Below are positions 17,838 to 28,915 of a stretch of DNA of 54,782 nucleotides, piece by piece. The notes under the pieces were generated by a model, which saw only the letters and a program-made list of their open reading frames with translations, searched no databases and had not been told where the DNA came from. The stretch is from Legionella sp. (GTDB lineage: Bacteria; Pseudomonadota; Gammaproteobacteria; Legionellales; Legionellaceae): the NCBI GenBank assembly GCA_002863045.1, contig PKDH01000016.1, positions 1-54,782 on the forward strand, read 5' to 3'. Numbering within the stretch: the stretch's first letter is position 1; each line of letters begins with the position of its first letter. The position numbers and the translations under genes are program-made.

Positions 17838-19442
17838 TTGAATATACGATTAATGGCAGTTATGTTGAGTTTAAATTTGGTGGGTGCGTTATCGTCTTTG
17901 TATGCATGCACGACAATTATTATTGGAAAAAAAGCATCGCAGTCAGGAAAAATTATGATTGCGCGTAATTCGGACACCATCGATGCGCGGCGTGCTAAAA
18001 ACTTAAAATTTTATACGCCTGAAACAGGGATAAACTATATTGGCTTGCCTTATTATGATTTAGAAAACGATGCGCAATATGATATGGCACAAGTTACTAC
18101 CAATCAACAAGGCGTGTCATTAAGTGCTACGCAAACCATTCAATCTAATGCCACCGTATTAAAATTAGATGCTTATCATATTTCAAAATTAGGTGCAGCT
18201 GAACCTAATATTCCGTCAATTGTGATGCCTTATGCACATTCTGCGACACAAGCGGTTGATATTTTAGGTCGTTATATTGAGCAATATGGAGTTTCAGGTA
18301 AAAAAGGATTTGGTGTACTTTTTGCTGATGCAAAAAATGCTTGGTATCTTGAAACGTTGAGTGGTCACCAATGGGTTGCCATCCGTATACCTGATGAAGC
18401 TTATTTTGTTGGCGCCAACGGGCCTGGCCAAATTCAAGAATATTTACCTGAAAAATATCATTATAAATGGTCACATTATCAAAATAAAACTCCCATCGAG
18501 TTTGCTGAAGAACATCAAATTGCGCAATATAGTGAGGGTGTTTTTAATTTTAGAAAAACTTTTGCAGATGTAACCAAACAAAAAAATCCACATACAAATT
18601 TTGTACGCCTTGCTTATATTCAGCATCAGTTTAATCCAAGCACACATCCATTTGATGAAGCGGCCATTCATCAAGCTGAGTTCGCTACTTTTTTGATACC
18701 AGAACATCTGATTACACTTGATGAAGTTAAGAAAATTCAAGCCAGTCATTATGAAGATTACCAAAATTTTGATCCCTACCTACGTGCCAATAAGAAAGAA
18801 TTAAAACGTATTTTTTACTACCCAATTGCTAATATCCGTACAAGCAATGCGCATGTTACAGTTGTTGATAAACCTTCAAATGAAGATTTTACACTTGCTA
18901 ATGTACAATATATTGCTCTGGGTATGCCAACTGTGAGCGTTTATCTACCCATTTATCATGGTTTATCTATAATTCCTGATGCCCTACAGCATGCGACTGC
19001 TATCCCGGACGATACAACCCTGTTTTGGCAGTTTCGAAAACTACAAACTTTAATTTTCTTAAAAGATAAACAAAAGGGGATTGCATTTGATTTTCGTACA
19101 CGTATAGCAACACTTAACACGCATTACCACGAACTTAATCAACGTATTTATCTTCTGCAACAAGAGATGGAGCGTGCTTATCAAGCAACAGGAGATAAAA
19201 GACTTATTAACGATTTTACGCAACAAATTGTTGACTTAACTTTTAACGTCAATAAAAAATTAATCAATCATTTTATGCAGATGCTTAAAATTAATGAGCA
19301 TTATGGGCTTACAGATGATATTAAACGCCAACAATGGTTTGCTAAAAAATTACGGCAGCAAGATTGTGGTTACCGCATGCATAGCTGCAAAAAAACTTTT
19401 CAGCATAAAGAAAATAAATTCGTCGATGAGCCAATTCTTTAG
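17838..19442 (+). CDS. Secreted C69-family dipeptidase
   Basis: A 534-aa Ntn hydrolase. After a signal peptide of about 23 residues comes CTTIIIGKKASQSGKIMIARNSD, the C69 (dipeptidase A) signature in which the first Cys is the nucleophile. In this protein signal-peptide cleavage at LYA|C would itself expose the N-terminal Cys. Further family text: WYLETLSGHQWVAIRIPDE and FVGANG. It probably cleaves dipeptides or small amides in the periplasm or outside the cell. The start is TTG at 17838, the first codon that gives a full signal peptide; the ribosome site is weak. The C-terminal 90 residues are charged. Confidence 0.85.
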   Translation: MNIRLMAVMLSLNLVGALSSLYACTTIIIGKKASQSGKIMIARNSDTIDARRAKNLKFYTPETGINYIGLPYYDLENDAQYDMAQVTTNQQGVSLSATQTIQSNATVLKLDAYHISKLGAAEPNIPSIVMPYAHSATQAVDILGRYIEQYGVSGKKGFGVLFADAKNAWYLETLSGHQWVAIRIPDEAYFVGANGPGQIQEYLPEKYHYKWSHYQNKTPIEFAEEHQIAQYSEGVFNFRKTFADVTKQKNPHTNFVRLAYIQHQFNPSTHPFDEAAIHQAEFATFLIPEHLITLDEVKKIQASHYEDYQNFDPYLRANKKELKRIFYYPIANIRTSNAHVTVVDKPSNEDFTLANVQYIALGMPTVSVYLPIYHGLSIIPDALQHATAIPDDTTLFWQFRKLQTLIFLKDKQKGIAFDFRTRIATLNTHYHELNQRIYLLQQEMERAYQATGDKRLINDFTQQIVDLTFNVNKKLINHFMQMLKINEHYGLTDDIKRQQWFAKKLRQQDCGYRMHSCKKTFQHKENKFVDEPIL

Positions 19443-19455
19443 GTCTTACTTTGGT

Positions 19456-19504
19456 TAAGTTGTCACATAACGTTTGACAACTTATGTCTTAAAAATATTA
19501 TAAT
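19456..19504 (+). promoter_or_regulatory. Promoter with overlapping inverted repeat before the RHH-like gene
   Basis: TTGACA at 19474-19479 and TATAAT at 19499-19504 (19-base spacer; ATTATA at 17 is an alternative). A perfect 10-bp inverted repeat, TAAGTTGTCA (19456-19465) and TGACAACTTA (19475-19484), covers the -35 box. A repressor there would block RNA polymerase. The small protein encoded next could be that repressor (inference). The repeat could instead be a weak terminator of the dipeptidase gene, but it lacks a T tail. Confidence 0.5.
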
Positions 19505-19564
19505 GTATTAAACGCTTGTAGAGCTCTATAAGTCTGGTAACGTTATGATATAAGGAGACAAGCC

Positions 19565-19765
19565 ATGCTAATTAAAAAAGAACCTCATGCCGAAAAAAAA
19601 CTACAATTTCGTGTAAGAATGAATCAGAAAGTTTATGATGAAATCACCTCGTATTGTGATTGGGCTGGTATAAAATTAAGAGACTATTTTATTGAACAAG
19701 CATGTCGTCATATTTTTAGTCATGATAAAGATTGGATATCGGCAAGAGAACATCAAGAAAAGTAA
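19565..19765 (+). CDS. Small ribbon-helix-helix-like protein
   Basis: A 66-aa basic protein with a clear ribosome site (AAGGAG, about 19553). LQFRVRMNQKVYDEITSYCDWAGIKLRDYFIEQACRHIF fits the RHH layout: one beta strand, a helix, a Gly turn, a second helix. No partner toxin gene follows. It may be a DNA-binding regulator, possibly of its own promoter and of the secreted-protein genes downstream, which share an 8-base element. Fold assignment is by pattern only. Confidence 0.6.
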   Translation: MLIKKEPHAEKKLQFRVRMNQKVYDEITSYCDWAGIKLRDYFIEQACRHIFSHDKDWISAREHQEK

Positions 19766-19894
19766 TTTGTTGATTTCAATTTTATGGGTACTCTAATTAA
19801 ATACACTTAAACATGCTTGTTATTAAGTAATTTAAATTAAATATTAAATTTAGCACCGTCAAAAAATTTAGACAAAATATTTTATGAAGTTGTG

Positions 19895-19956
19895 TTGACA
19901 TCAAAGTCACGGAATGTTTTAATTAGATTGTCACACGATAAAAGACAAAATTGTCT
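19895..19956 (+). promoter_or_regulatory. Promoter and palindrome before the secreted-protein pair
   Basis: TTGACA (19895-19900), 17 bases, TTTAAT (19918-19923). Just past the -10, TTGTCACA (19928-19935) matches the element at 19460-19467. Then AGACAA-AA-TTGTCT (19943-19956) is a perfect inverted repeat in the leader. These are candidate regulator sites. Confidence 0.55.
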
Positions 19957-19991
19957 GAATTAAATGTTTAGTTAACCCAAGGAGCCAAATA

Positions 19992-20369
19992 ATGAACATA
20001 AATAAAAAATTTAACATGCTTCTTTTAGGAACCTCTGTTTTGTTAGCAAGTAATGTTTATGCTGAACAAACCATGTCTCCACGTGGCTATGACTTAAAAC
20101 CTCATGTACGAAAAGTAATTAAAGGTGATTTTACTTCTACTCGTCAATTAACTTGTAAAGTTCGTGCTACTGATAATCAAGCACCTATGTCCATTAGCTT
20201 ATCTGCAATTAAAAAACGAGTTATCTTAGATAAACAAATCATTCCACAAGGTCAAGGTGTGGTATTGAATGTTAAAGTAGGTGACAAATTTACAGTCGAA
20301 TTAGAAAAAAGAGGTCGTGTAAGTTTAACAAACGAAAGCGAAGAGCTTATTAATTTAGACTGCAATTAA
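19992..20369 (+). CDS. Secreted protein of unknown function (125 aa)
   Basis: A signal peptide (MNINKKFNMLLLGTSVLLASNVYA) is followed by about 100 residues with two cysteines (TCKV and the end LDCN) that could form a disulfide. The alternating hydrophobic text suggests a beta-sandwich. I recognise no family. AAGGAG at 19979-19984 precedes the ATG. The next gene, also secreted, begins 32 bases later, so the pair is likely an operon of periplasmic or exported proteins. Confidence 0.75.
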   Translation: MNINKKFNMLLLGTSVLLASNVYAEQTMSPRGYDLKPHVRKVIKGDFTSTRQLTCKVRATDNQAPMSISLSAIKKRVILDKQIIPQGQGVVLNVKVGDKFTVELEKRGRVSLTNESEELINLDCN

Positions 20370-20400
20370 TTTTGGTTTTAGCGTTTTAGAGGTGAACATT

Positions 20401-20817
20401 ATGCAAAATACACTTAAATATTTAAGTTTAGCAACTTTAGTAGCAACAGGCCTAACAGCCAATGCAAATCCCTGTGATGGCTTTAAAATTAAAGTTAAAA
20501 ACAAATTAGCAGAAGATTTGGTCATTAGCCGTGTGCAACTCCACAACGCTGAAATCACGCCAAGTCAGATTGGCCAAATTAATAAAAAAGAAGAAAAAGA
20601 GTTCGTTGTTAGTTCAAGTCAAGATGAAGGCGCGATGAATGGTGAGTTAGTATTTCATACATTAACTTTACCAACTAAAGAAGTACGTATAAGCTTTGAT
20701 TTGAAAAAATTAGGCGCAATTTGTGAGCATACCGATACAAGTCCTGAAGGAGATTACAGTGTTAGTAAAACACGCGTTCCAGGTATTGGTGTTGACTACA
20801 AAATCGTCAATAAATAA
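20401..20817 (+). CDS. Secreted protein of unknown function (138 aa)
   Basis: Signal peptide MQNTLKYLSLATLVATGLTANA, then NPCDGFKIKVKNKLAEDLVI and two cysteines in the mature part (PCDG, AICEH). It is predicted beta-rich; no family recognised. A GTG at 20392 overlaps the AGAGG ribosome site, so the ATG at 20401 is the start (8-base spacing). Second gene of the secreted pair. The shared 'Cys early, Cys late' layout with its neighbour hints at related folds, not proven. Confidence 0.75.
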   Translation: MQNTLKYLSLATLVATGLTANANPCDGFKIKVKNKLAEDLVISRVQLHNAEITPSQIGQINKKEEKEFVVSSSQDEGAMNGELVFHTLTLPTKEVRISFDLKKLGAICEHTDTSPEGDYSVSKTRVPGIGVDYKIVNK

Positions 20818-20835
20818 TATTCCAAACCGTCATTA

Positions 20836-20853
20836 AAAGCCAAGGATGGCTTT
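20836..20853 (+). terminator. Weak hairpin after the secreted pair
   Basis: AAAGCCA (20836-20842) pairs with TGGCTTT (20847-20853), loop AGGA. The T tail is short, so termination would be partial. Confidence 0.4.
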
Positions 20854-20872
20854 AAAATTATAAGGGGTTATC

Positions 20873-21208
20873 ATGAACAATTTAAACAATAATGAATCTT
20901 TAAAAAATCAAGCTGAAAAAACATACGAGCAGGGTAAAGCACAAGCTAAAAAAGCGTATGACTCAATGAAAAATCAGGCCGAAGATACTTATCAAGAGGG
21001 TAAAGCGCAAGCTGAGAGTGCTATGCATCATTTAAAAGATAGCGCCATGGATACCTATAACGAAGTGAAAAGGGAAGTTGGTGTTGCTCAAGAACATCTT
21101 AAAGAAAATGCTGATCAACTTATCGCTCAAATTAAAGAAAAACCACTTACCTCTTTATTAGTAGCAGGTGGTATAGGATTTATTCTTTCACAGCTTTTTA
21201 AAAAGTAA
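20873..21208 (+). CDS. DUF883 (YqjD/ElaB)-like membrane-anchored protein
   Basis: A 111-aa protein with a long amphipathic, Ala/Lys/Glu-rich helix containing an internal repeat (QAEKTYEQGKAQAKKAYDSM, then QAEDTYQEGKAQAESAM). It ends in a single TM helix (PLTSLLVAGGIGFILSQLFKK) as in YqjD/ElaB, stationary-phase proteins that tether ribosomes to the inner membrane in E. coli. Ribosome site AAGGGG. It is followed by a strong shared terminator. Confidence 0.8.
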   Translation: MNNLNNNESLKNQAEKTYEQGKAQAKKAYDSMKNQAEDTYQEGKAQAESAMHHLKDSAMDTYNEVKREVGVAQEHLKENADQLIAQIKEKPLTSLLVAGGIGFILSQLFKK

Positions 21209-21223
21209 AGTAAAAAAAGTTAC

Positions 21224-21267
21224 CATCATAAAAAAACCCACTTCATTAGGTGGGTTTTTTTATGATG
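21224..21267. terminator. Bidirectional terminator, DUF883 gene / nrdB
   Basis: A perfect 17-pair stem: CATCATAAAAAAACCCA (21224-21240) with its complement at 21251-21267, loop of 10. T runs exist on both strands, so it serves both convergent genes. Confidence 0.92.
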
Positions 21268-21285
21268 CACAGAAATAATTCAAAT

Positions 21286-22389
21286 CTAATCTTCATCATC
21301 CCAGCTTAGCGTACCGCCAGCTTGATATTCAATTACACGTGTTTCGAAAAAGTTCTTTTCCTTTTTTAAATCCATCATTTCACTCATCCATGGAAAAGGA
21401 TTTTCCGCGCCAGGATATTGTTCAGGCAAACCAATTTGAGTAAAGCGACGATTGGCAATATAGTGTAGATATTCTTCAAACATCGTTGCATTCATGCCTA
21501 GAATACCGTGAGGCATCGTATCTTTGGCGTATTGATATTCCAACTCGATACCTTCTTTAATAAGTTGAATGATATCTTTTTTGAATTCTTCCGTCCAAAG
21601 ATGTGGATTTTCGATTTTAATCTGATTGATAACATCAATTCCAAAATTCATATGCATGGATTCATCGCGTAATATATATTGAAATTGCTCAGAAGTGCCA
21701 ACCATTTTATTGCGACGACCCATCGAAAGAATTTGAGTAAATCCTACATAAAAGAAAATACCTTCAAAGACCACATAAAACGCAATTAAATCACGTAATA
21801 AACGTTGATCATTTTCAGGGGTGCCGGTTTGAAAATGCGCATCACCTAGACTTTGAGTAAAAGGTAACGCCCATACTGCTTTGCTCGCAACAGAAGGAAT
21901 TTCACGATACATATTAAATACAGCAGCCTCATCAAGTCCTAAACTTTCAATAATATATTGATAAGCATGGGTATGAAGCGCTTCTTCAAAGGCTTGACGT
22001 AGTAAATACTGACGACATTCAGGGTTTGTAATTAATCGATAAACTGCTAATACTAAATTATTCGCTACAAGTGAATCTGCGGTTGAGAAAAACCCTAAAT
22101 TACGTAAAATAATCAAGCGCTCGTCTTCGGTTAAACCATTCGGGTCTTTCCATAACGCTACATCAGCACTCATGTTAATTTCATTAGGCATCCAGTGATT
22201 GGCGCAGGCGACTAAATATTTTTCCCATGCCCAGTTATATTTAAAAGGAACCAACTGATTTAAATCAGCCCGACAATTGATAATTTGTTTATCATCAACA
22301 TGAATCCGGTCAGCACCCATTTCCAGTGGCTTGAAATCCGGGCTTGGATTAGAAGAAAGTGTATCGTTAGTATGCATAGATTTATTCAT
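21286..22389 (-). CDS. nrdB: Ribonucleotide reductase class I, beta subunit
   Basis: A 367-aa ferritin-like protein holding the di-iron/tyrosyl-radical cofactor. Ligand motifs seen: STADS (Asp), EEALHTHAY (Glu, His and the radical Tyr four residues on), FEGIFFY (Glu) and [10 protein letters not shown] (Glu, His). It ends acidic (SWDDED), the peptide that docks into NrdA. It delivers the radical to NrdA for dNTP synthesis. Ribosome site AAAGGAA; 11 bp after nrdA. Confidence 0.95.
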   Translation of the reverse strand: MNKSMHTNDTLSSNPSPDFKPLEMGADRIHVDDKQIINCRADLNQLVPFKYNWAWEKYLVACANHWMPNEINMSADVALWKDPNGLTEDERLIILRNLGFFSTADSLVANNLVLAVYRLITNPECRQYLLRQAFEEALHTHAYQYIIESLGLDEAAVFNMYREIPSVASKAVWALPFTQSLGDAHFQTGTPENDQRLLRDLIAFYVVFEGIFFYVGFTQILSMGRRNKMVGTSEQFQYILRDESMHMNFGIDVINQIKIENPHLWTEEFKKDIIQLIKEGIELEYQYAKDTMPHGILGMNATMFEEYLHYIANRRFTQIGLPEQYPGAENPFPWMSEMMDLKKEKNFFETRVIEYQAGGTLSWDDED

Positions 22390-22400
22390 TATATTTCCTT

Positions 22401-25226
22401 TTACTGGCAGGCTTCACAGTCTGGGTCAAGAATAGAACAAGTTTTAGGCAATGAATCGTTCATTTTTACAGCATTTAAAGCGCCATCGGTGATGGTTGAC
22501 TTCTCAGCATTACTTGCGCCAAGGCTGCGTAAATAATAAGTCGTTTTTAAGCCACGAAGCCAGGCTTGTTTGTACAATTCATCTAATTTTTTTCCAGAAG
22601 GTTTTGCCATGTATACATTAAGTGATTGTGATTGGTCTATCCATTTTTGACGTCTTGAGCCTGCTTCAATTAACCATTTTGGCTCAATTTCAAAGGCGGT
22701 GGCAAAACGTTTTTTAAGGTCAGCTGGGATTCGAGTTATCGGCTGCACACTACCATTGAAATATTTTAAATCGTTGACCATAACTTCATCCCATAGATTC
22801 AAAGCTTTAAGGTCAGCGACTAAATAAGGATTGATAACAGTAAATTCTCCTGACAAATTAGATTTTACATAAAGATTTTGGTAAGTAGGCTCGATAGATT
22901 GCGCCACACCACAAATATTAGAAATAGTGGCAGTCGGAGCAATGGCCATAACATTTGAGTTACGTATACCTTGTGTTCTAACTTTAACACGCAAACTTTC
23001 CCAATCTAACCGTTGGCTGCGGTCTTGATTTAAATACTGTTTATGGCGTGCTTGCTGTAAGAGATTGATTGAATCTATCGGCAGAATACCTTTGCTCCAT
23101 AGAGAACCTTCATAGCTTGGATAGTGCCCACGTTCTGCAGCAAGAGCGCAAGATGCCTCAATGGCAAAATAACTAATAATTTCCATCGAACTGTCGGCAA
23201 ATTCAACCGCCTCTTGTGACGCGTAATCAAGTTTAAGTTTATAAAGTGCGTCTTGAAAACCCATTAAACCCAAACCAATAGGTCGATGCTGAAGATTAGA
23301 ATTACGTGCTTGGTAGACGGCATAATAGTTGATGTCGATGACATTATCTAACATACGAATGGCTGTAGTGATGGTTTGTTTTAATTTAGTGCTATCTAAT
23401 TGACCATCAATAATGTGAGCTGGCAGGTTAATACTACCTAAATTACATACAGCAATTTCATCTTGTGACGTATTAAGCGTGATTTCTGTGCATAGATTTG
23501 AACTGTGTACCACACCGGTGTGTTGTTGCGGTGAACGTAAATTACAGGGATCTTTAAAAGTAAGCCAGGGATGACCTGTTTCAAATAACATGCTGAGCAT
23601 TTTACGCCATAACTTCAAAGCCGAGATGGTTTTAGTATTATGAATTTCTTGGCGTTTAACACGTGCTTCTGCTTCAAGGTAACAACGTTCAAATTCAAGA
23701 CCATATGTATCATGGAGTTGCGGTACATCATCAGGTGAAAAAAGTGTCCAGTCAGCATGCTCAAACACCCGTTTCATAAAAAGATCTGGAACCCAAACAG
23801 CGGTGTTCATATCATGGGTACGACGACGCTCATCACCGGTGTTTTTACGTAACTCCAGAAATTCTTCGATATCTCTATGCCAGCATTCTAAATAAGCACA
23901 TACAGCACCTTTTCGTTTGCCACCTTGATTAACCGCCACAGCAGTTGCATCAGCGACATTAAGAAAAGGTACCACACCCTGAGATTTACCATTTGTCCCT
24001 TTAATGTGCGAACCAATTCCACGCACAGGTGTCCAGTCGTTACCTAATCCACCTGCAAATTTTGACAACAAAGCATTATCTTTGATGGCACCATATATAC
24101 CGTCTAAGTCATCAGGTACAGTTGTAAGGTAGCAGCTTGATAGTTGCGGCCTTGAGGTGCCTGAGTTAAATAAAGTTGGGGTGGATGACATATAATCGAA
24201 AGAAGACAGTAATGTATAAAATTCGATGGCCTTGGCTTCTTTATCTTGTTCACGGATGGCAAGCCCCATCGCCACTCGCATGAAAAAAGCTTGGGGCAGC
24301 TCATAACGCACGCCATTTTCATGAATAAAATAACGATCGTATAGCGTTTGTAAACTTAAATAAGTAAATAAATTATCCCGTTCTGGTAGTAAGGCCTGAC
24401 CTAATGTCTCTAAATTAAAGTCACCTAATTTAGCATCCAGAATGCCTTGATGAATACCTTGTGCGATATAGTTTTTGAAGTAATGCGCATATAGTCCACT
24501 CATTTCTTTAAAAGTGGCAGACTGATTAAGCCCTAATTTAGTTAAAGCTTCACCACGCATACTATCTAGTAATAAACGTGCTGCGGCGTAAGTATAGTTA
24601 GGTTCTTTTTCAACCAATGTACGCGCTGACATGATAAGTGCTTTATAAACATCTGAAAGGCTTGCTTGATGATAAAGATTACGAAGAGCATCTTTAATGA
24701 TTGGTTCACTGCTAACATTGGTTAAATTGCTGCATGATTCTTGAACAATCGTTTCAAGGCGTGCAATATCCAGTGGCACAATATCACCATTTGGCATGGT
24801 AATAAGTGGCAGATGTTTTTCTTGTGCTTCTTGCTGCTTTGCCTCCCGGGCTTTACGATGTGCTTCGCGGTAAAGCACATAAGCTCGTGCTACTTTGTAT
24901 TCGCTGCTGCGCATCAACGCAAGCTCAACTTGGTCTTGAATATCTTCAATGTGCAATGTACCACCGCTTGGCAGGCGACGTTTAAAAGCTTGAGTGACTT
25001 GCTGGGTGATGTCTTCTACTTGCTGATAAATACGATTGGATACCGCCGCATTGCTACCTTCTTGTGCTAAAAAGGCTTTGGTGATAGCAATCTTAATTTT
25101 ACTGTCATCATAAGTGACAACTTTACCATTGCGTTTGATGGTTTTTAAGGTGCCAGGTGCGTTAGCGTTTAGTTCCAATTGATTCGTAGGAGGCAGGCCT
25201 CGCACAGGGGCTAGCAATTCCGACAT
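22401..25226 (-). CDS. nrdA: Ribonucleotide reductase class I, alpha subunit
   Basis: A 941-aa catalytic subunit. It has two ATP-cone-like regions: about 28-125 ([24 protein letters not shown]) and about 140-230 ([20 protein letters not shown]), as in Pseudomonas and unlike E. coli with one. The active site has the SSCYLTT and NLCTEI cysteines and CNLGS. The C-terminal [12 protein letters not shown] is the thioredoxin-reduced pair. Reduces NDPs to dNDPs; trxB in this window supplies the reducing chain. AGGAG precedes the ATG by about 6 bases. I see no convincing NrdR box upstream. Confidence 0.95.
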   Translation of the reverse strand: MSELLAPVRGLPPTNQLELNANAPGTLKTIKRNGKVVTYDDSKIKIAITKAFLAQEGSNAAVSNRIYQQVEDITQQVTQAFKRRLPSGGTLHIEDIQDQVELALMRSSEYKVARAYVLYREAHRKAREAKQQEAQEKHLPLITMPNGDIVPLDIARLETIVQESCSNLTNVSSEPIIKDALRNLYHQASLSDVYKALIMSARTLVEKEPNYTYAAARLLLDSMRGEALTKLGLNQSATFKEMSGLYAHYFKNYIAQGIHQGILDAKLGDFNLETLGQALLPERDNLFTYLSLQTLYDRYFIHENGVRYELPQAFFMRVAMGLAIREQDKEAKAIEFYTLLSSFDYMSSTPTLFNSGTSRPQLSSCYLTTVPDDLDGIYGAIKDNALLSKFAGGLGNDWTPVRGIGSHIKGTNGKSQGVVPFLNVADATAVAVNQGGKRKGAVCAYLECWHRDIEEFLELRKNTGDERRRTHDMNTAVWVPDLFMKRVFEHADWTLFSPDDVPQLHDTYGLEFERCYLEAEARVKRQEIHNTKTISALKLWRKMLSMLFETGHPWLTFKDPCNLRSPQQHTGVVHSSNLCTEITLNTSQDEIAVCNLGSINLPAHIIDGQLDSTKLKQTITTAIRMLDNVIDINYYAVYQARNSNLQHRPIGLGLMGFQDALYKLKLDYASQEAVEFADSSMEIISYFAIEASCALAAERGHYPSYEGSLWSKGILPIDSINLLQQARHKQYLNQDRSQRLDWESLRVKVRTQGIRNSNVMAIAPTATISNICGVAQSIEPTYQNLYVKSNLSGEFTVINPYLVADLKALNLWDEVMVNDLKYFNGSVQPITRIPADLKKRFATAFEIEPKWLIEAGSRRQKWIDQSQSLNVYMAKPSGKKLDELYKQAWLRGLKTTYYLRSLGASNAEKSTITDGALNAVKMNDSLPKTCSILDPDCEACQ

Positions 25227-25386
25227 AACGACTCCTAAATTTTATGATGATGAATAGGTAATGAAAGTAAAAATGATACCTTAACTATCTTATTTAGTAT
25301 AGCCATCATTTTAGTGGCTTTTTGAAAAAATTTTATATTTATCTATTAAAATCAATAACTTAAAATTTAGCTTAAGCAAAATGAAT

Positions 25387-26166
25387 TTATTTTTCATAAA
25401 TTAACAGCGCATCGCTAACACGAGAAAAGCCGTATACATTTAATTTAAAATAAGGCGGAATACGGGCATAAACTTGCGATGAACTACCACCATCTAGGTT
25501 TAGCGCGTTTTCGCAGTTCAAAGGTGATTTTTGTAAGAGATGCGCCAATTGGGTAGTAGAAAGCGGATAGTGTTCCGTGATCAATAAAATTATTTGCTGG
25601 TCTTTGGTAATGCCTATGGCACTACGCTCAGCTTTTTGTGATTTAAGTGGTGGAATACGGCCATTAATGATAAGGCGTGGCCCGCTTTCAATAGCCAATT
25701 CAATGGTTTTATCAGCATGAAAATGTCGCGCACTTTGTATAACAGCTTGCTGATTTTTTAAATAAAACACCCCCCACCAGCTGATTAATTTAAATGGATT
25801 GGTTTGTTGATGATGCATCATACGCAGTCCAAGCGGATGAGCATTTTTATCAAAAAAACCTCCATTCATAGTAATCAAAGCCTGAGATTCTTGCGCGAAT
25901 TGTTCAATAGATGCGTGTTTTAAACCAATTTCTGTAGCATTTAAAAGAGCAATTTTATGGTGTTTAAGGTCAATACGAAATACATGAACATAAGACCAGG
26001 GGCTAAGATAAGGCAGGTCTAAATGTTGATAAGATAACCCAGGGCGCAAAATTTGCCAATTGGCATAAGTATTTTGCATAAACAAACTACTGACAAAGAT
26101 AATCAAGCTATAAAAAGTTTTTAAATGGTAATTTAACAAGTACCGGAGAATCATTTGACTGCGCAT
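25387..26166 (-). CDS. Secreted phosphodiester glycosidase domain protein (NAGPA-like)
   Basis: A 259-aa protein with an N-terminal hydrophobic segment (about 14-33, ending NTYA), then the PF09992-type domain: MNGGFFDKNAHPLGL, ESGPRLIINGRI, RSAIGI and the conserved LNLDGGSSSQVY. The human relative removes GlcNAc from phosphodiester-linked glycans; bacterial relatives act on cell-wall or teichoic-type sugars. The substrate here is unknown. Two in-frame ATGs (26166, 26154), neither with a good ribosome site. It diverges from pmbA with about 50 bp between. Confidence 0.8.
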   Translation of the reverse strand: MRSQMILRYLLNYHLKTFYSLIIFVSSLFMQNTYANWQILRPGLSYQHLDLPYLSPWSYVHVFRIDLKHHKIALLNATEIGLKHASIEQFAQESQALITMNGGFFDKNAHPLGLRMMHHQQTNPFKLISWWGVFYLKNQQAVIQSARHFHADKTIELAIESGPRLIINGRIPPLKSQKAERSAIGITKDQQIILLITEHYPLSTTQLAHLLQKSPLNCENALNLDGGSSSQVYARIPPYFKLNVYGFSRVSDALLIYEK

Positions 26167-26217
26167 GGTTATCTTGTATCCTTGGATAAAACAATTTGCA
26201 AAAGGTATGGCATAGAG

Positions 26218-27576
26218 ATGGCAAAAACATTAAAAAATACGCGCAAATTGCCGCAAAAGCCAGTAAAAGATTTATCGTTTTTGATGCAAGAGGTTTTGGA
26301 TTACGCCACCAAAGCTGGTGCTACATCTGCCAGTGTAGCAGTTAATGCTGATGAAGGTTTTTCCGTTGATGTGCGCAAAAGTGAGGTTGAAACGGTATCA
26401 TTTAATGAAGATAAAGGCGTCAGTCTTACCGTCTATTTAGGCCAAAAAAAAGGGTCAGCTAGCAGCACAGATACCTCATCAAAAGCGTTAAAAACATTGG
26501 TAGAAGCCGCTATTAATATCGCTAAAGTTAGTGCCGAGGATCCATGCTTTGGCCTTGCTGATGAGGCGCTAATGACTGATACCTATCCTGAGCTAGATTT
26601 ATATCACCCATGGGAGATTACACCTGAACACGCAATTGAGCAGGCGCGTGATTGCGAAGCGCACGCTTTAAAACAAGATAAACGATTAACTAATTCTGAT
26701 GGAGTAAGCTTTTCAACCTACAATTTCATGCATGGCCTTGCCACCACTTATGGTGGTAGCGGAGTGATTTGTGGTTCACGCCATGGGGTTAGCTGCTCAT
26801 TAATCGCTAAAGACAAGCAATCCATGCAGCGTGATTATGCCTATACCACAGCGCGTAGCCCCCATGATTTACAAGATTTACAACAATTAGCTGAATGTGT
26901 AGCAAAGCGCACCATTAATCGCCTAGGGGCGCGAAAAATTCCTACACAAAAAGCACGAGTTCTTTTTTCTTCACGCGTGTCAAGCAGCTTGTTGTCAAGT
27001 TTTATTAGTGCCATTAGTGGTACTAATTTATATCGTAAAAATAGTTTTTTAGTGAATGCTTTAAATCAACAGATTTTTCCAGAAGATATGACTATTTATG
27101 AACAGCCTCACCTGTTAAAAGGACTGGGGTCAGCAATATTTGATAATGATGGTGTACCTACACGCAATAACACGTTTGTTAAAGAGGGTCGCTTAGCACA
27201 ATATGTGCTTGGAACTTATTCGGCCAGACGCATGAATACTACCACCACCGCTAACAGTGGCGGCGTACATAATTTGACCGTTAAACCCAATGCAGGTTTA
27301 ATGCCTGAACTTTTAAAGATGATGGGTAGGGGTTTGCTCATAACAGAATTAATGGGGCAGGGTGTAAATATTTTAACCGGGGATTACTCACGAGGCGCAA
27401 GCGGTTTTTGGGTGGAGCATGGTGAGATTCAATATCCGGTCGAAGAAATTACCATAGCGGGTAATTTGAAAAATATGTTTTTAAATTTAGTTGCAGTAGG
27501 TGCTGATATAAATATTAATATTGCAACTCAGTGTGGGTCATTGCTTGTTGAAGAAATGACCATCGGAGGCAGTTAG
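26218..27576 (+). CDS. pmbA: PmbA/TldE, TldD-partner metalloprotease subunit
   Basis: A 452-aa TldE protein. TldD/TldE form a heterodimeric protease that trims microcin-type precursors and degrades unfolded peptides; TldE lacks the metal site. Recognisable text: DVRKSEVETVSFNEDKGVSL near the N-terminus, VPTRNNTFVKEGRL and the C-terminal RGASGFWVEHGEIQYPVEEITIAGNL. The frame extends to 26155 into the divergent gene; the ATG at 26218 (MAKTLK) is the better start. tldD is not in the window. It converges on infA with only 3 bp between the stops. Confidence 0.92.
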   Translation: MAKTLKNTRKLPQKPVKDLSFLMQEVLDYATKAGATSASVAVNADEGFSVDVRKSEVETVSFNEDKGVSLTVYLGQKKGSASSTDTSSKALKTLVEAAINIAKVSAEDPCFGLADEALMTDTYPELDLYHPWEITPEHAIEQARDCEAHALKQDKRLTNSDGVSFSTYNFMHGLATTYGGSGVICGSRHGVSCSLIAKDKQSMQRDYAYTTARSPHDLQDLQQLAECVAKRTINRLGARKIPTQKARVLFSSRVSSSLLSSFISAISGTNLYRKNSFLVNALNQQIFPEDMTIYEQPHLLKGLGSAIFDNDGVPTRNNTFVKEGRLAQYVLGTYSARRMNTTTTANSGGVHNLTVKPNAGLMPELLKMMGRGLLITELMGQGVNILTGDYSRGASGFWVEHGEIQYPVEEITIAGNLKNMFLNLVAVGADININIATQCGSLLVEEMTIGGS

Positions 27577-27579
27577 CAA

Positions 27580-27801
27580 TTAATTTTTATCACGGAAAAT
27601 AATGCGTCCTTTGTTCAAGTCATAGGGCGTAAGCTCTACTTTAACTTTATCGCCGGTTAAAATTCGAATGTAATTTTTACGCATACGTCCCGAAATATGT
27701 GCCGTAATAACATGTCCGTTATCTAACTCTACACGAAACATGGTATTTGGTAGCGTATCAATTACGGTACCCAGCATTTCAATATGATCTTCTTTAGCCA
27801 T
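27580..27801 (-). CDS. infA: Translation initiation factor IF-1
   Basis: A 73-aa single S1/OB-fold protein: [30 protein letters not shown]…[27 protein letters not shown]. It is full length and typical. It binds the 30S A site during initiation. It sits next to trxB, as in many gammaproteobacteria (trxB-aat-ate-infA-ftsK neighbourhood, here without aat/ate). Confidence 0.97.
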   Translation of the reverse strand: MAKEDHIEMLGTVIDTLPNTMFRVELDNGHVITAHISGRMRKNYIRILTGDKVKVELTPYDLNKGRIIFRDKN

Positions 27802-27875
27802 AGGTCTCTCAAATTAGGTAGAAATAAAAAAATTTAGATGATGCCCGAAGATAAGTGAAATATCAAATAATTAAG

Positions 27876-28913
<1,038 letters not shown>

Positions 28914-28915
28914 TT

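Noticed and set aside
19565..19765. Antitoxin of a toxin-antitoxin pair
   Set aside because: No toxin-sized gene lies next to it in either direction; the following gene, 226 bp on, is a secreted protein.
25301..25325. AGCCA…TGGCT hairpin with a T run, terminator-like on the plus strand
   Set aside because: The stem has only 5 pairs and no plus-strand gene ends before it.
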